Under the pieces are notes generated by a model. That model worked only from the letters and a program-made list of their open reading frames with translations, was not told where the DNA came from and did no database searches. From contig NNSG01000001.1 of assembly GCA_002256485.1 (NCBI GenBank), forward strand, positions 1 through 64,000: DNA of 64,000 bases, written 5' to 3'. Position 1 is the first letter of the stretch. Every line of letters starts with the position of its first letter. Of the stretch, positions 7,067 to 16,980 are shown piece by piece. This DNA is from Fidelibacterota bacterium 408169 (GTDB lineage Bacteria > Fidelibacterota > Marinisomatia > Marinisomatales > TCS55). A program made the position numbers and the translations under genes.

Positions 7067-8434
7067 TTACAATTCTTTAAGATCTTTATGGAGATCCGTC
7101 AGCATCGCTTTTGCGTCACCAAAAACCATGAGTGTATTGTCAAAACCGAATAACTCATTTTGAATTCCGGCAAATCCGGGATTCATCGTCCGTTTATTTA
7201 CCAGAACAGTTTTTGATTTATCAACATCCAGAATCGGCATTCCATAAATAGGGCTGGACGTATCATGTCTTGCAGCAGGATTCACAACATCGTTTGCACC
7301 TAAAACAATTGCCACATCACAATCTTCAAATTCCGGATTTATCTGGTCCAAATCGAGTAATTGTTCATAAGGAACATTCGCTTCCGCTAAAAGCACGTTC
7401 ATATGTCCGGGCATTCTTCCCGCTACAGGATGAATTGCATAGAGAACTTTTTTCCCCATATTTTCCAAGAAATCAGCAATTTCGCGAATAGCATGCTGTG
7501 CCTGTGCAACAGCGAGACCATAACCAGGAACAACAATGATTTTCTCTGCCGCTTCAAGAATCATAGCAGCCTCTTCAGTAGAAGCACTCTTTACCTGGAT
7601 TTGCTTTCCATCTCCGCCAGGTGTTTCTTGTACCAACCCAACCGCACCAAAAATAACATTTGCTAAAGATCTGTTCATTCCTTTACACATTATATTGGTC
7701 AGAATCAATCCGGACGCACCAACCAATGCACCTGAAATAATCAACCCATTGTTCAACAGTACAAATCCTGTTGCTGCCGCTGCAACTCCTGAATATGAAT
7801 TCAATAAGGATATAACAACTGGCATATCTGCGCCACCGATGGGAATTGTCAGGGTAATGCCAATGAGAGCTGCAAGAGCAACCAATCCATAAAAATATGA
7901 ATCTGTTTCACCGCCGATCACAGTATAAATGCCCAATAAAACGAGACAAATTGCAATGAGTGCATTCATAATTTTCTGTCCGGGAAAAACGATTGGCTTT
8001 CCACTGACAAATCCCTGCAGTTTGCCAAAGGCGATAAAGCTCCCGGTAAATGTCAATGTACCCACAAAAACACTGATGGCAATCGTGGCTGAATTGAATG
8101 TGGAAGGATTAGCGGGATTAAAATATTCTGCTGCTGCAACCAATGCGGAAGCACCTCCGCCAAATCCGTTAAAAATTGCAACCATTTGAGGCATCTGTGT
8201 CATTTCTACTTTTATAGCAAAAAAGGCTCCGATAATTGTACCGATAATCATACCGATGGCAATGGTTTGAAAATTCAGAAGATCGTAAGAAACAAGAGTT
8301 GCAACGATGGCGATGAGCATCCCCACAGATGCAATTGTATTACCACTCCGGGCTGTTTTTGGCGAACTTAACCGTTTGATACCCAAGATAAATAAAATGG
8401 CAGCGAGAACGTATGCGATATTTGTGTATTCCAT
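7067..8434 (-). CDS. pntB: NAD(P) transhydrogenase subunit beta
   Basis: This 455-residue beta subunit of the proton-translocating transhydrogenase couples hydride transfer between NADH and NADP+ to proton movement, supplying NADPH. About eight to nine membrane helices occupy residues 1-260. The NADP(H)-binding domain III follows, with VPGYGLAVAQAQ near residue 302, HPVAGRMPGHMNVLLAEA, GANDVVNP and the conserved block around DVDKSKTVLVNKR. It is the last gene of a three-gene cluster read leftward after the alpha subunits, with a 9-base gap. Length and motifs are complete. Confidence 0.95.
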   Translation of the reverse strand: MEYTNIAYVLAAILFILGIKRLSSPKTARSGNTIASVGMLIAIVATLVSYDLLNFQTIAIGMIIGTIIGAFFAIKVEMTQMPQMVAIFNGFGGGASALVAAAEYFNPANPSTFNSATIAISVFVGTLTFTGSFIAFGKLQGFVSGKPIVFPGQKIMNALIAICLVLLGIYTVIGGETDSYFYGLVALAALIGITLTIPIGGADMPVVISLLNSYSGVAAAATGFVLLNNGLIISGALVGASGLILTNIMCKGMNRSLANVIFGAVGLVQETPGGDGKQIQVKSASTEEAAMILEAAEKIIVVPGYGLAVAQAQHAIREIADFLENMGKKVLYAIHPVAGRMPGHMNVLLAEANVPYEQLLDLDQINPEFEDCDVAIVLGANDVVNPAARHDTSSPIYGMPILDVDKSKTVLVNKRTMNPGFAGIQNELFGFDNTLMVFGDAKAMLTDLHKDLKEL

Positions 8435-8443
8435 TATTCGCCT

Positions 8444-8716
8444 CTATTTCCGCTTAAACATTTTGAGCATTCGATCGGTGACCATAAATCCACCTACAAC
8501 ATTGACCGTTGCAAAAATGACAGCAATGAAACCCAGCCAGGTTCCCAATTCTCCGCCCACTTTTGTGGCGATAATCGCACCGACAATAGCGATGCCGGAA
8601 ATAGCATTTGACCCGGACATTAGCGGTGTGTGAAGGGTGGGAGGAACTTTTGTGATAATTTCAAACCCGACAAAAATTGCCAGGATGAAAACAGTGAAAA
8701 TATTAATCATATCCAT
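8444..8716 (-). CDS. pntAB: NAD(P) transhydrogenase subunit alpha part 2 (membrane)
   Basis: This 90-residue membrane subunit has three hydrophobic helices and the family motif V-P-P-x-L-H-T-P-L-M-S-G-x-N-A-I-S-G near residues 24-41. It is the separate membrane piece of the alpha chain found in three-subunit transhydrogenases, in contrast to the fused enterobacterial PntA. It lies between pntAA and pntB with gaps of 12 and 9 bases, consistent with one operon. Confidence 0.93.
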   Translation of the reverse strand: MDMINIFTVFILAIFVGFEIITKVPPTLHTPLMSGSNAISGIAIVGAIIATKVGGELGTWLGFIAVIFATVNVVGGFMVTDRMLKMFKRK

Positions 8717-8728
8717 TGGATTTTATCC

Positions 8729-9865
8729 TTATGATTTGTTTAATGCTTCTTTAGTGGGTTCGTGAGTTATATCTCCATTATGAGCAAAAAGTGCTCCTGA
8801 AATAATTTCATCATCCAAGTCTATTTTAATTTCACCTTCAGGACATAGATGTTTCACAAACGTAATAATATTTTTTGCATAGAGTTGAGATGCATGGGTT
8901 GGCATCGTAGCGGGTAGGTTTAATGATCCGTCAATTATTACACCATGGGAAATTGTGACTTCACCAGGAATTGTCATTTCACAATTACCACCATTTTCTG
9001 CTGCAAGATCCATAATAACAGAACCATGTTTCATTCCCAGTACCATCTCCTCATGGATCAAAACAGGAGCCGGTCTTCCGGGAATTAATGCTGTTGTTAT
9101 GACCATATTGGATTTAGCAATATGGTCCTTGATGAGTTGTTGCTGACGTTGTTTATAATCTTCTGACGTTTCCTTGGCATAGCCGCCTTCACCAACGCCG
9201 TCTTCTTCATCAGCTTCAACTTCTACAAATTTTGCACCTAAACTTTCCACTTGTTCCTTCACTACAGGTCGAACATCAAATGCTTCAACTTGGGCTCCAA
9301 GACGTTTTGCAGTGGCGATGGCTTGCAGTCCGGCGACACCGGCACCCAACACAAGTACTTTTGCCGGAGGAATAGTTCCTGCAGCTGTCATGAGCAGCGG
9401 CATATATACACTCAAGTGTGCTGCACCGAGTAAAACGGCTTTATAACCGGCAATATTGCTTTGGGAACTCAATGCATCCATACTTTGAGCTAATGTTGTT
9501 CGTGGAATAAGATGCATGGAAAATGCGGATATATTTTTGTTCACTAATTTTTTAACATGTTCAGTCTGAATTGTTGTTTGGAAAAATGACACATAAGCTG
9601 TTCCATCTTTCATCATGTTTATTTCATCCAATTCAGCCGGAGCTACTTTTAAAATAAGATCTGTCTGGGCCAATAAAGTTGCCCGATCGGACACAATATC
9701 TGCTCCGGCATTTTTATAATCATCATCTGAAAAATGAGAATTTTCTCCAGCTCCGGATTCAACGCGAACTTTCATCCCGCTTTTCACCATTTCTTTTACT
9801 GTGGCAGGAATGGCAGCAACGCGGTTTTCACCGGAGAGAGTTTCTTTTAGAATGGCGACATTCAT
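8729..9865 (-). CDS. pntAA: NAD(P) transhydrogenase subunit alpha part 1
   Basis: This 378-residue NAD(H)-binding domain I of transhydrogenase is related to alanine dehydrogenase. The N-terminal domain begins with the usual K-E-x-x-x-x-E-x-R-V-A pattern. The Rossmann dinucleotide motif V-L-G-A-G-V-A-G-L-Q-A is near residue 172, followed by the R-Q-D-loop-like region that closes over NAD. It is the first gene of the pnt operon. The gap of about 260 bases to the divergent pilin gene probably holds both promoters. Nothing looks missing. Confidence 0.94.
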   Translation of the reverse strand: MNVAILKETLSGENRVAAIPATVKEMVKSGMKVRVESGAGENSHFSDDDYKNAGADIVSDRATLLAQTDLILKVAPAELDEINMMKDGTAYVSFFQTTIQTEHVKKLVNKNISAFSMHLIPRTTLAQSMDALSSQSNIAGYKAVLLGAAHLSVYMPLLMTAAGTIPPAKVLVLGAGVAGLQAIATAKRLGAQVEAFDVRPVVKEQVESLGAKFVEVEADEEDGVGEGGYAKETSEDYKQRQQQLIKDHIAKSNMVITTALIPGRPAPVLIHEEMVLGMKHGSVIMDLAAENGGNCEMTIPGEVTISHGVIIDGSLNLPATMPTHASQLYAKNIITFVKHLCPEGEIKIDLDDEIISGALFAHNGDITHEPTKEALNKS

Positions 9866-10125
9866 TGATAAATCCTTGATTTATTATTCATAAATAGACA
9901 TCAAAGTTAAACACAATTTTCTATTTACATTAAGATAAGAAATGAACATTTTTTCCCGAAATGAGCACAAATTAAACCATCTGTTTTGTGTAAGTAAATC
10001 CCAACATGCAGACGTTATTTAATTGACTATGGGAAAGCTACATCATTAATTAATTGGTTTTCCTATTTTAACCAAGGATAAAAATAGAAAAATTGTAAAC
10101 AATAATGAAGAGTGGAGAAAACTCA
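9866..10125. promoter_or_regulatory. Divergent promoter region between pnt and the pilus operon
   Basis: This 260-base AT-rich gap separates divergent operons. A TTGACT at 10023-10028 could be a -35 box for the pilin gene, but the -10 candidates at the expected spacing (around TTAATT) are weak. No operator repeat was clear. A GGAGA motif at 10114-10118 is the ribosome-binding site that decides the pilin start. Confidence 0.4.
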
Positions 10126-10545
10126 ATGAAGTTAATCAAAAACCGTAAACAAAAGGGTTTTACCATGATTGAAATCATGGTTGTAATTGTGATAGTAGCC
10201 ATTTTAGCAGCCATTGCATTGCCCACGTATTTTGAATATGTTAAAAGTGCCTATGCTGCTGAAGCTAAATCAGTCATCGGTAATATAGATAACGCAGCTA
10301 AAATGTACTATCAGACATATGGTGAATGGCCCAGTGATATTGAAGAAATGGAACGTCGAGGTCAATTGGAAGTGGAGCGTTCAACTAAACTGAAATGGAC
10401 ATTTACACTTTCTTTTAGCGATGAAGGTGGACAAATCTCTGCTGAAAGTTCTGAAGAAATGAAAGGTGGCGCTGGACGAATGGTTGTATATGATCGTGAC
10501 CGGGGAAAATTTTTGGGATACGGAACACCTGATGATTCAGAATAA
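10126..10545 (+). CDS. Type IV major pilin-like prepilin
   Basis: This class III-signal prepilin of about 139 residues has a short basic leader ending KQKG, cleavage before F-T-M-I-E with the essential Glu at +5, then a hydrophobic alpha-1 helix (VVIVIVAILAAIALP). The C-terminal domain contains a Y-x-x-x-G-E-W-P region resembling GspG/PilA headgroups. It is probably the main pilus subunit, processed by PilD at the operon's end. I chose the ATG at 10126, which has GGAGA 7 bases upstream, over the in-frame ATG at 10105. It starts a long operon in which most following genes overlap or abut. Confidence 0.88.
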   Translation: MKLIKNRKQKGFTMIEIMVVIVIVAILAAIALPTYFEYVKSAYAAEAKSVIGNIDNAAKMYYQTYGEWPSDIEEMERRGQLEVERSTKLKWTFTLSFSDEGGQISAESSEEMKGGAGRMVVYDRDRGKFLGYGTPDDSE

Positions 10546-10548
10546 TTT

Positions 10549-11601
10549 ATGAAAATTGATGAAATGCTAATCTATGCTCTGAATAGCGGGGCATCTGATT
10601 TACACATAAGTACAGGTTCAATTCCCATGGTTCGCATAAATGGCACCATGAAGCCCCTTAATATGGATGCAACTACCGACGAACAGATTAGTGGTGTTAT
10701 GCCTCAAGTCATGAACGAAGATCAAATCGGTACTTTTCGAAAAGATAAAGAAATCGATTTTTCATACAGGATAGATGGTAAAGGTCGTTTTCGTGTGAAT
10801 TTTTTCGAGCAAATTCGTGGTATCTCATGTGTATTCAGAGCCATCCCTGAAGTACCCAAGAACTTCGAGGAATTGGGTATACCGCCCATTATGGCAACAT
10901 TGGCTATGAAAGATCGTGGATTAATTTTATTGACCGGCCCAACTGGATCGGGTAAAAGTACCACCCTTGCTGCCATGGTTGATCACATTAATCAAAATCG
11001 TCAATGCCATATTATTACAGTTGAAGATCCTGTAGAGTATTTTCATCATTCCAATCAAAGTCTTATCAACCAACGGGAATTGGGAGCAACAACGCATAGT
11101 TTTGGTAATGCGCTTCGTGCAGCTCTCCGAGAAGACCCAGATGTCATTCTGGTGGGTGAAATGAGGGATTTGGAAACAATTTCCCTGGCTCTAACAGCTG
11201 CAGAAACAGGTCATTTGGTTTTATCGACTCTTCATACATCCAGCGCAGTGAAAGCTGTGGATCGTATTATTGATATTTTTCCATCCAGTCAAAAAGGCCA
11301 AATACGCTCCATGATGTCCGAGAGTCTTGAAGCTGTCATAGCTCAAAAACTCATTCCAACTAAAGATGGAAAAGGCAGAGCACCTGCCTGTGAAGTCATG
11401 ATGGCAACGACCGCAATTCGCAATTTAATTCGTGAAGATCGCATATATCAGATTGAATCCGTTATGCAGTCAGGCGGAGTGGAAGGAATGCAAACATTAG
11501 ATCAGGATTTACAGCGCTTGGTCGCTCAGGGAAATATCGATCGCTCAATGGCGGCACAAATCGCTAATAATCCAAAACTTTTTGGAGCAGATGTCCTCTG
11601 A
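10549..11601 (+). CDS. pilT: Twitching motility retraction ATPase PilT
   Basis: This 350-residue secretion ATPase of the PilT group depolymerises type IV pili to give retraction and twitching. It has an N-terminal PAS-like domain starting around L-I-Y-A-L-N-S-G-A-S-D-L-H, Walker A GPTGSGKST (about 130-138), the Asp box, a His box with TLHTSSA, and the PilT-specific A-I-R-N-L-I-R-E motif (about 281-288) needed for retraction. It follows the pilin by three bases and overlaps the next prepilin. The length is standard. Confidence 0.95.
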   Translation: MKIDEMLIYALNSGASDLHISTGSIPMVRINGTMKPLNMDATTDEQISGVMPQVMNEDQIGTFRKDKEIDFSYRIDGKGRFRVNFFEQIRGISCVFRAIPEVPKNFEELGIPPIMATLAMKDRGLILLTGPTGSGKSTTLAAMVDHINQNRQCHIITVEDPVEYFHHSNQSLINQRELGATTHSFGNALRAALREDPDVILVGEMRDLETISLALTAAETGHLVLSTLHTSSAVKAVDRIIDIFPSSQKGQIRSMMSESLEAVIAQKLIPTKDGKGRAPACEVMMATTAIRNLIREDRIYQIESVMQSGGVEGMQTLDQDLQRLVAQGNIDRSMAAQIANNPKLFGADVL

Positions 11602-12053
11602 TGAAACGTCGTTTCCAATCCGGATTTTCATTTATTGAAGTAATGATAGGTGTAGTGATAATCAGCGTAGCCGCTTATGGAATGGTATTAAGTGCTACCC
11701 ATGCTCGCGGTGTCTTACGTACAATAACCATTAAAGAAAGAGCCGTGGATGAACTCATCGGTTATGTTGAACATATGAAAGGCCGCATTGCTGACGGAAA
11801 TATGACTCTTTCTGAAAAATCTGGAGATTTCATGGGAGAAACTGTGTATCTCTTTGGGGATGAGCAAAATGATATCAAAATTCCTGCTAAAATATATTAT
11901 GAAAATATTACACCTGTTTTCACTGATTCTATTAGTTATATAGATCGGTATCTACTCCACGCCTGGATTGAGTGGGAGGATTTTTCTACACCCAGAACAA
12001 AAGTTATTAAGCGAGCTGATATTGAAATGGTCATGCTGGAGTTTCCACAATGA
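11601..12053 (+). CDS. Minor prepilin (PilV/GspI-like)
   Basis: This 150-residue prepilin has a leader ending QSG, then F-S-F-I-E with Glu at +5, followed by a hydrophobic helix. It resembles minor pilins of the PilV/GspI kind, which prime pilus assembly. The assignment to a named family member is tentative because minor pilins diverge quickly. Its ATG overlaps the pilT stop by one base, and its own stop overlaps the next start, so translational coupling is likely. Confidence 0.75.
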   Translation: MKRRFQSGFSFIEVMIGVVIISVAAYGMVLSATHARGVLRTITIKERAVDELIGYVEHMKGRIADGNMTLSEKSGDFMGETVYLFGDEQNDIKIPAKIYYENITPVFTDSISYIDRYLLHAWIEWEDFSTPRTKVIKRADIEMVMLEFPQ

Positions 12054-12679
12054 GACCCTTAAACATACCGAAATGGCAACCGGGATTGATGATCATTGAA
12101 ATGGTTACAACAATCGTTGTTTCAGGAATATTGATACTTGGATTAGGATTGAGCATGCGGACAATTTTATATCATTACCAGGATGACACTGTTCTGAATG
12201 AAGTCCGTCAATACGGAAATAATGTTATGCGTGAAATAATGAAAGAAATCAGCTTATCTAGATTTATCAACTTTGATCACACATATAATTTTTTAAAAAT
12301 AGATCTTACCAAATATGATGATTTTGGTAACTCAACCAATACATCAATTACTGCAAATGCTATTGACGGTATTCTTTTTAACTATAAAATTCCATTGAAT
12401 GGAACTCTTGTGCTTCCGAAAAATGGAATATTTCGTAATAATAATCAACGCAATATTTCATTGAAAAATTTTTATAAAGAAGAAACAACCGTTGTGAGTT
12501 CAAGATTGCAGCGATTTGCTGAATCTACTATCACATTGACAATGGACTTGGAAATGGAAACTGTCAATGCGCCCGGAGGAAAGAAGGTTGAAACACTGCG
12601 GTTTCGACGTAAAATATTTATGCCCAATAAATATATCAGTTTAGCATCATCAACCGGATCCATGAGACCCTCATTATGA
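12050..12679 (+). CDS. Minor prepilin (PilW/GspJ-like)
   Basis: This 209-residue protein has a prepilin-like leader: W-Q-P-G, then L-M-I-I-E with Glu at +5, and a hydrophobic helix (VVSGILILGLGL). The cleavage site P-G-L differs slightly from the usual G-F. The size and position after a PilV-like gene suit a PilW/GspJ-type minor pilin. It overlaps both neighbours by four bases. The headgroup is too divergent to classify firmly. Confidence 0.7.
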   Translation: MRPLNIPKWQPGLMIIEMVTTIVVSGILILGLGLSMRTILYHYQDDTVLNEVRQYGNNVMREIMKEISLSRFINFDHTYNFLKIDLTKYDDFGNSTNTSITANAIDGILFNYKIPLNGTLVLPKNGIFRNNNQRNISLKNFYKEETTVVSSRLQRFAESTITLTMDLEMETVNAPGGKKVETLRFRRKIFMPNKYISLASSTGSMRPSL

Positions 12680-14763
12680 AGCATTCCTCACAAGGAACGG
12701 TTACGCTTACAGCAGTCATTTTTATATTCGTGAGTTTATTGTTAACAGTCAGTTATTTGAAATACGCCATGTCTGCAGCTGTTATGCAGAAATACCGTTT
12801 TGAAGAATCAAAAGCACTTTTTCTTGCAGAAACGGGAATCAATATAGAAGCATTGCCGGTTTTGCCAAAAATCACTAATCCCGTGCAGGTAATTACTGAG
12901 GGTGTAATGTTTAGTAAAATGGGCACTTACAGTGATGTGTATTGCTCAACATTTACAGATAATATGGGTCAGAATATTTTTATGGCTCGCGGAAAAGGTA
13001 CAAGCACTTTCAATAATACATTGGGTAAACCGGTTAGTATCACACGGGAAGCAAATCTGCAAATGATTCCGGAAAGTTTTGCTCATTTTATGTACTTTAC
13101 AGAATCAGAAGAACCGGGCGGTGGACCTGGTTTAGGAAGTTATGTCTCATTTGGCGGGAGTGATATACTGGAAGGAAAAGTACATACAAACGGACAAATG
13201 CAGATGAGCAACTGGGGCTGCCCTGATTTTACAAATGCCCAAGTATCTGCAGCCCAGGGTATAGCCTATGGAAATTGTGATCCCGATAGCTGGATATCAG
13301 CGAATGATGAAGCGGATCGCATTGGTTTTCCTCCCGATAATGCCCGCCAGCGAGCAATTGAAAATGCCACATATGTTTTTACAGCTGATGATTTACTATT
13401 TAGAAGTTCCGGGAATGATACGCTTATTATGACTGAAATTGAATTTGTAGATAATGGATTTATGTTATCCCAATGGTCCTATCTAATTCCACCAATTGGC
13501 GTCGAGGGTCCGCCGCCGACAACATTCCGCTGGGATTTAGATATATCTCCTGATTTATTAACGAATCGGCGGATTGCTTTTGATGCTCCCTGGGATACGA
13601 CTTCAGGATTTTACTGGACCGACTCCATTTTTATTGATAATGAAGATATGGATGGTAACGATATATCAAATGTGTTAGATGAATATGAAGTCGGTGATAC
13701 AATTTCAGTTTTTACTTCTGATCCTGATTCAAATAAAAATTGGTTAGGAGAGATTATTTCAATTAGTACGAGTGTAAGCGGTGCCATTTTTCATGTGGCC
13801 GGTATTTTTCAATCATTCGATAATGGATTTGTGGATGCTGAAGAAGTCACTCTATCGTTTTTTGCTTCGCCAGACAATACAATTCCTTTCAATAACTTCG
13901 CATATTACCACAGTCATCCGGATGATGGTTGGAGCCTCTGTGATACAAGTGGTTTTCATCATTTTGATTTTGAACCACCTCCGGGAGGTGCGGACATAAT
14001 GTCACCAACTATGTTCTATTCCGGCGATCAAACAGTGATTTATATCCGTAATGGTCAGGTCCGCGTTAAAGGATCAGTGGATGGCCAATATACAATTGTG
14101 ACTGATAAAGATACATATTACCGCCGCAGTGATGATTTTACTGTTTGGGATAGAGTCTGGAATAATATATGGATTGTAGATGATCTAATCTATACAGATT
14201 CAAATACGTTAACAGGTGAAGTGATTTATGGTACACCCAATAGACTTGGATTGTTTTCCGGGTCAAACATTATTCTTGCAAATACAGAGGAAAATGGAGC
14301 TCGAAATAGTAGTAATGGCATTGATTTAATTGTCAATGCTGCCATGTTAGCTTCAGAAGGATCTGTAGTTGTTCAATACTGGCAGAATACTATTTCGAAT
14401 TCAGCATACAATGGTCCAAATTTTGCTAATAACGGAGCATCTTTAGCTGACGGACGCGGTCCCCGTAGAAACCCAACATCTTCTTTTCCCTCATATACAG
14501 GAAATAGTGATATTAGGGGCTATTTTCGGTTTTGGGGTTCAATGTCTCAACAGAAAAGAGGTTACATGAAACGTAATGCACCAGGACCATATAATATTTC
14601 ACCCGGTATCGGTTATGACAAAGATTACCATTATGATTATAATTTTACAGATTTTTCTATACCACCTTACTTTCCCCCAGCTTCAAGGGAAGATGGTTCA
14701 ATGGCTTTGGTCATAAAAGCGTATGGTGAAATCCCTGTAAATAAAAATAAAGGAACAAACTAA
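12676..14763 (+). CDS. PilX-like large pilus-associated protein
   Basis: This 695-residue protein has an N-terminal hydrophobic helix (about 9-30) followed by F-E-E-S-K-A-L-F-L-A-E-T-G, a pattern like the start of PilX/GspK minor pilins (A-E-x-G). There is no standard G-F cleavage site. The long remainder is secreted-type sequence rich in Asp, Asn and aromatics, perhaps a DUF4900-like pilus-tip or cell-surface domain. The gene overlaps both neighbours by one to four bases within the pilus operon. The role is inferred from position: a large adhesive or tip subunit is plausible. Confidence 0.6.
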   Translation: MKHSSQGTVTLTAVIFIFVSLLLTVSYLKYAMSAAVMQKYRFEESKALFLAETGINIEALPVLPKITNPVQVITEGVMFSKMGTYSDVYCSTFTDNMGQNIFMARGKGTSTFNNTLGKPVSITREANLQMIPESFAHFMYFTESEEPGGGPGLGSYVSFGGSDILEGKVHTNGQMQMSNWGCPDFTNAQVSAAQGIAYGNCDPDSWISANDEADRIGFPPDNARQRAIENATYVFTADDLLFRSSGNDTLIMTEIEFVDNGFMLSQWSYLIPPIGVEGPPPTTFRWDLDISPDLLTNRRIAFDAPWDTTSGFYWTDSIFIDNEDMDGNDISNVLDEYEVGDTISVFTSDPDSNKNWLGEIISISTSVSGAIFHVAGIFQSFDNGFVDAEEVTLSFFASPDNTIPFNNFAYYHSHPDDGWSLCDTSGFHHFDFEPPPGGADIMSPTMFYSGDQTVIYIRNGQVRVKGSVDGQYTIVTDKDTYYRRSDDFTVWDRVWNNIWIVDDLIYTDSNTLTGEVIYGTPNRLGLFSGSNIILANTEENGARNSSNGIDLIVNAAMLASEGSVVVQYWQNTISNSAYNGPNFANNGASLADGRGPRRNPTSSFPSYTGNSDIRGYFRFWGSMSQQKRGYMKRNAPGPYNISPGIGYDKDYHYDYNFTDFSIPPYFPPASREDGSMALVIKAYGEIPVNKNKGTN

Positions 14764-15821
14764 TGATTCTTGGCCTCGATATAGGCAGACAATACATAAA
14801 AGCAGTTGTGCTTGATAAATCCAAGGGAGGGCATAAGCTTGTGAACCATGGATTACGGCTGGTACCGGAACCAAACCAGACATTTGATCCTGAAAAACTT
14901 TCCCAACCCCATTGGGTTATGGCTGTTCGCGAATTGATGAAAGAAATGAAAATAAATCCGAAACGGGTGAAACATTTAGTCACAAGCTTGAATGGTACTC
15001 ACGTAAGTGTGAAACAGATTACAACTATGGATATGCCCGAGGAAGAATTGCTTTCATCCATGACATTTGAAGCGCGAAAGCATATTCCCATGGATGGGTC
15101 TGATGCAGTAATCGATTACCAAATATTTGGTTCAAACCCCAAGGAAGTGGATAAGATTGATGTTGCTCTGGTTGCTTGCACTAAAAAAACATCAAATGCC
15201 CATGTTGACTTACTCAAGGAAATTGGTTTTAAGCCAGGTATTATTGACGTAGACCCCATTGCGGTTATGAATTCGTATTCATATGTCAACGATCTACCGG
15301 AGGACGGAGCAGTCATATTGTTGGATATTGGTGCCATATCAAGTGCGTTGACAGTTTGGGGTAGAAAAGATATGTTTTTTACTCGTGATCTCCCTATTGG
15401 AATTCATGATTTTGTGAAGGCTCTCGCCACGAAAATGGATAAGGATTATATAAGCTCTCAGGATAACCTGTTAAAAGATGGAGTAAACAGTTTTACTAAA
15501 AATGAACCGGTAGAATCTGAAAGTGGAATTGGTATTGCAGAACGGACTGTATTTGATAATTTTGTAGAAGATATTCGACGATCTCTTCGTTATTATGCTA
15601 AAACGACAAACCAGAGCTTTTTTACACATTTATATTTAACCGGAGGTGGTTCAGCAACAAAAGGATTAGCAGAATTAGTTCAAAGTAAGTTGAACTTGGA
15701 AGTGAGTGTTTTTAATCCCATGAAGTCCTTTGAGGGTTACAATGAAGATTCTGTTGTAAACCCAGCACAATATTCGATCGCAGTTGGTTTAGCACTTCGT
15801 GGCGGAGGATTTGACGCATGA
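14763..15821 (+). CDS. pilM: Type IV pilus inner-membrane platform protein PilM
   Basis: This 352-residue actin-like ATPase fold protein has the phosphate-1 motif L-G-L-D-I-G at the N terminus, a second D-I-G block near residue 187 (LLDIGAISSAL), and a C-terminal LTGGGSATKG adenosine-binding motif. PilM is cytoplasmic and binds the PilN N terminus, connecting the pilus motor to the PilNOP alignment complex. The gene overlaps both neighbours by a few bases. Order pilM-N-O-P-Q is the conserved one. Confidence 0.92.
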   Translation: MILGLDIGRQYIKAVVLDKSKGGHKLVNHGLRLVPEPNQTFDPEKLSQPHWVMAVRELMKEMKINPKRVKHLVTSLNGTHVSVKQITTMDMPEEELLSSMTFEARKHIPMDGSDAVIDYQIFGSNPKEVDKIDVALVACTKKTSNAHVDLLKEIGFKPGIIDVDPIAVMNSYSYVNDLPEDGAVILLDIGAISSALTVWGRKDMFFTRDLPIGIHDFVKALATKMDKDYISSQDNLLKDGVNSFTKNEPVESESGIGIAERTVFDNFVEDIRRSLRYYAKTTNQSFFTHLYLTGGGSATKGLAELVQSKLNLEVSVFNPMKSFEGYNEDSVVNPAQYSIAVGLALRGGGFDA

Positions 15822-16414
15822 ATAAATTTATTTCCATAAATTTAAATCAATCCGAAAGCAGGGAAACAATCCGTGAACAATGGAAGGAACGCACTCGCTG
15901 GTTTGTATTCGGTTTAATCACTTTTTTACTGATATTTGTTAATGGTGAAACGTGGTGGATTGGTCATGGCTATTCTAAGTTGATTGAACGCAAAGAAGCT
16001 GAAATCAAAGATGTTAAAATCCAAATAAGTGCATTGCGTAAAGAAGGTAAAAACCTATCCAAAGAAGATATCATGTCATTAGCTGAATTAGAAAATAACC
16101 GAATACTATGGGCCAGAAATATGCAGCTCATCGGTGAAATGACACCGGAAGACATGGCTATTACATCAATGAAATATAAAAAAAATAAAATTATTATTGG
16201 TGGTGTTGCCGTTGTCTATGAAGATAGAAAAGATTTTGACATTGTTCATGATTACATAAACAGGTTAAAGGGTAATAGACAATTGAGTGAAAATTTTTCA
16301 AAAATAAAATTCAACCAAGGATCATTGAAAAAAATCCGTGAACAGTCAGTCGTGGAATTTGAAATAGAAGCAGCTTTAAGAGTATCGGCTAAAAAGAAAA
16401 GGAATGTATCGTGA
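15818..16414 (+). CDS. pilN: PilN-like type IV pilus assembly protein
   Basis: This 198-residue bitopic inner-membrane protein starts with the PilN-type cytoplasmic peptide (F-I-S-I-N-L-N), which docks into PilM. A single membrane helix spans about 30-47, followed by a coiled-coil stretch (60-95) and a small periplasmic alpha/beta domain. Sequence identity to known PilN is weak, so the name rests on topology, the N-terminal motif and position after pilM. It overlaps pilO by four bases. Confidence 0.82.
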   Translation: MNKFISINLNQSESRETIREQWKERTRWFVFGLITFLLIFVNGETWWIGHGYSKLIERKEAEIKDVKIQISALRKEGKNLSKEDIMSLAELENNRILWARNMQLIGEMTPEDMAITSMKYKKNKIIIGGVAVVYEDRKDFDIVHDYINRLKGNRQLSENFSKIKFNQGSLKKIREQSVVEFEIEAALRVSAKKKRNVS

Positions 16415-16980
16415 AAAATCGTAATAGTATGACATCCTTGATTTTGTTTGGCTTAACCATTCTTTTTTGGTTGAATCAAGGCTGGCTTATCGGTGAAAAA
16501 CCCCTTGAATTAAAAGCGCTGGAAATGGAGCAGCAGGAATTGAATGAACAATTGATCAGTGCCCAAATCCTTGCAAATAAACTTGATCAGGTATATACGT
16601 TATTTGGCGAAAACTTGGCTTTATCAAAACAGGATTTATTAGCAGAAGATGCTTCCATTCCTTTTCTGAAAAATCTTACGGAAACAATGAATAACCTGGA
16701 TATCACATTGCTAAATGTGAAGCCCAGACCCAGAGAAGAAGAAGGTAATTATTTAACAACACCATATGAATTAATTATTAAATGTACATTTGATAAATTG
16801 GGGAAATTTATGGCTGAAATTGAACGATCACCCAGGTTGATTTCGATCAAGGAATTTCATGTTAAAAATGGGATAGAGCGAGTAAAAAGAACTGCTACTG
16901 AAGAAGATTTGTTAGAACAAATTATTGAAATCCGTTTAGCAACTTTGACACTCGTCAAATCCAAAACCAAGGCTATATAA
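16411..16980 (+). CDS. pilO: PilO-like type IV pilus assembly protein
   Basis: This 189-residue protein has a membrane helix at about 8-25, a coiled-coil (residues 30-60) and a periplasmic ferredoxin-like domain. It is a PilO candidate by size, topology and position between pilN and pilP. PilO pairs with PilN to align the inner-membrane platform with the secretin. Its start codon is GTG (gtgaaaaatcg), and it ends one base into the next gene. Confidence 0.8.
   Translation: MKNRNSMTSLILFGLTILFWLNQGWLIGEKPLELKALEMEQQELNEQLISAQILANKLDQVYTLFGENLALSKQDLLAEDASIPFLKNLTETMNNLDITLLNVKPRPREEEGNYLTTPYELIIKCTFDKLGKFMAEIERSPRLISIKEFHVKNGIERVKRTATEEDLLEQIIEIRLATLTLVKSKTKAI

Noticed and set aside
10549-11601. 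Reading the secretion ATPase as a second PilB
   Set aside because: The AIRNLIRE motif, short length and lack of an N-terminal MshEN domain identify PilT.
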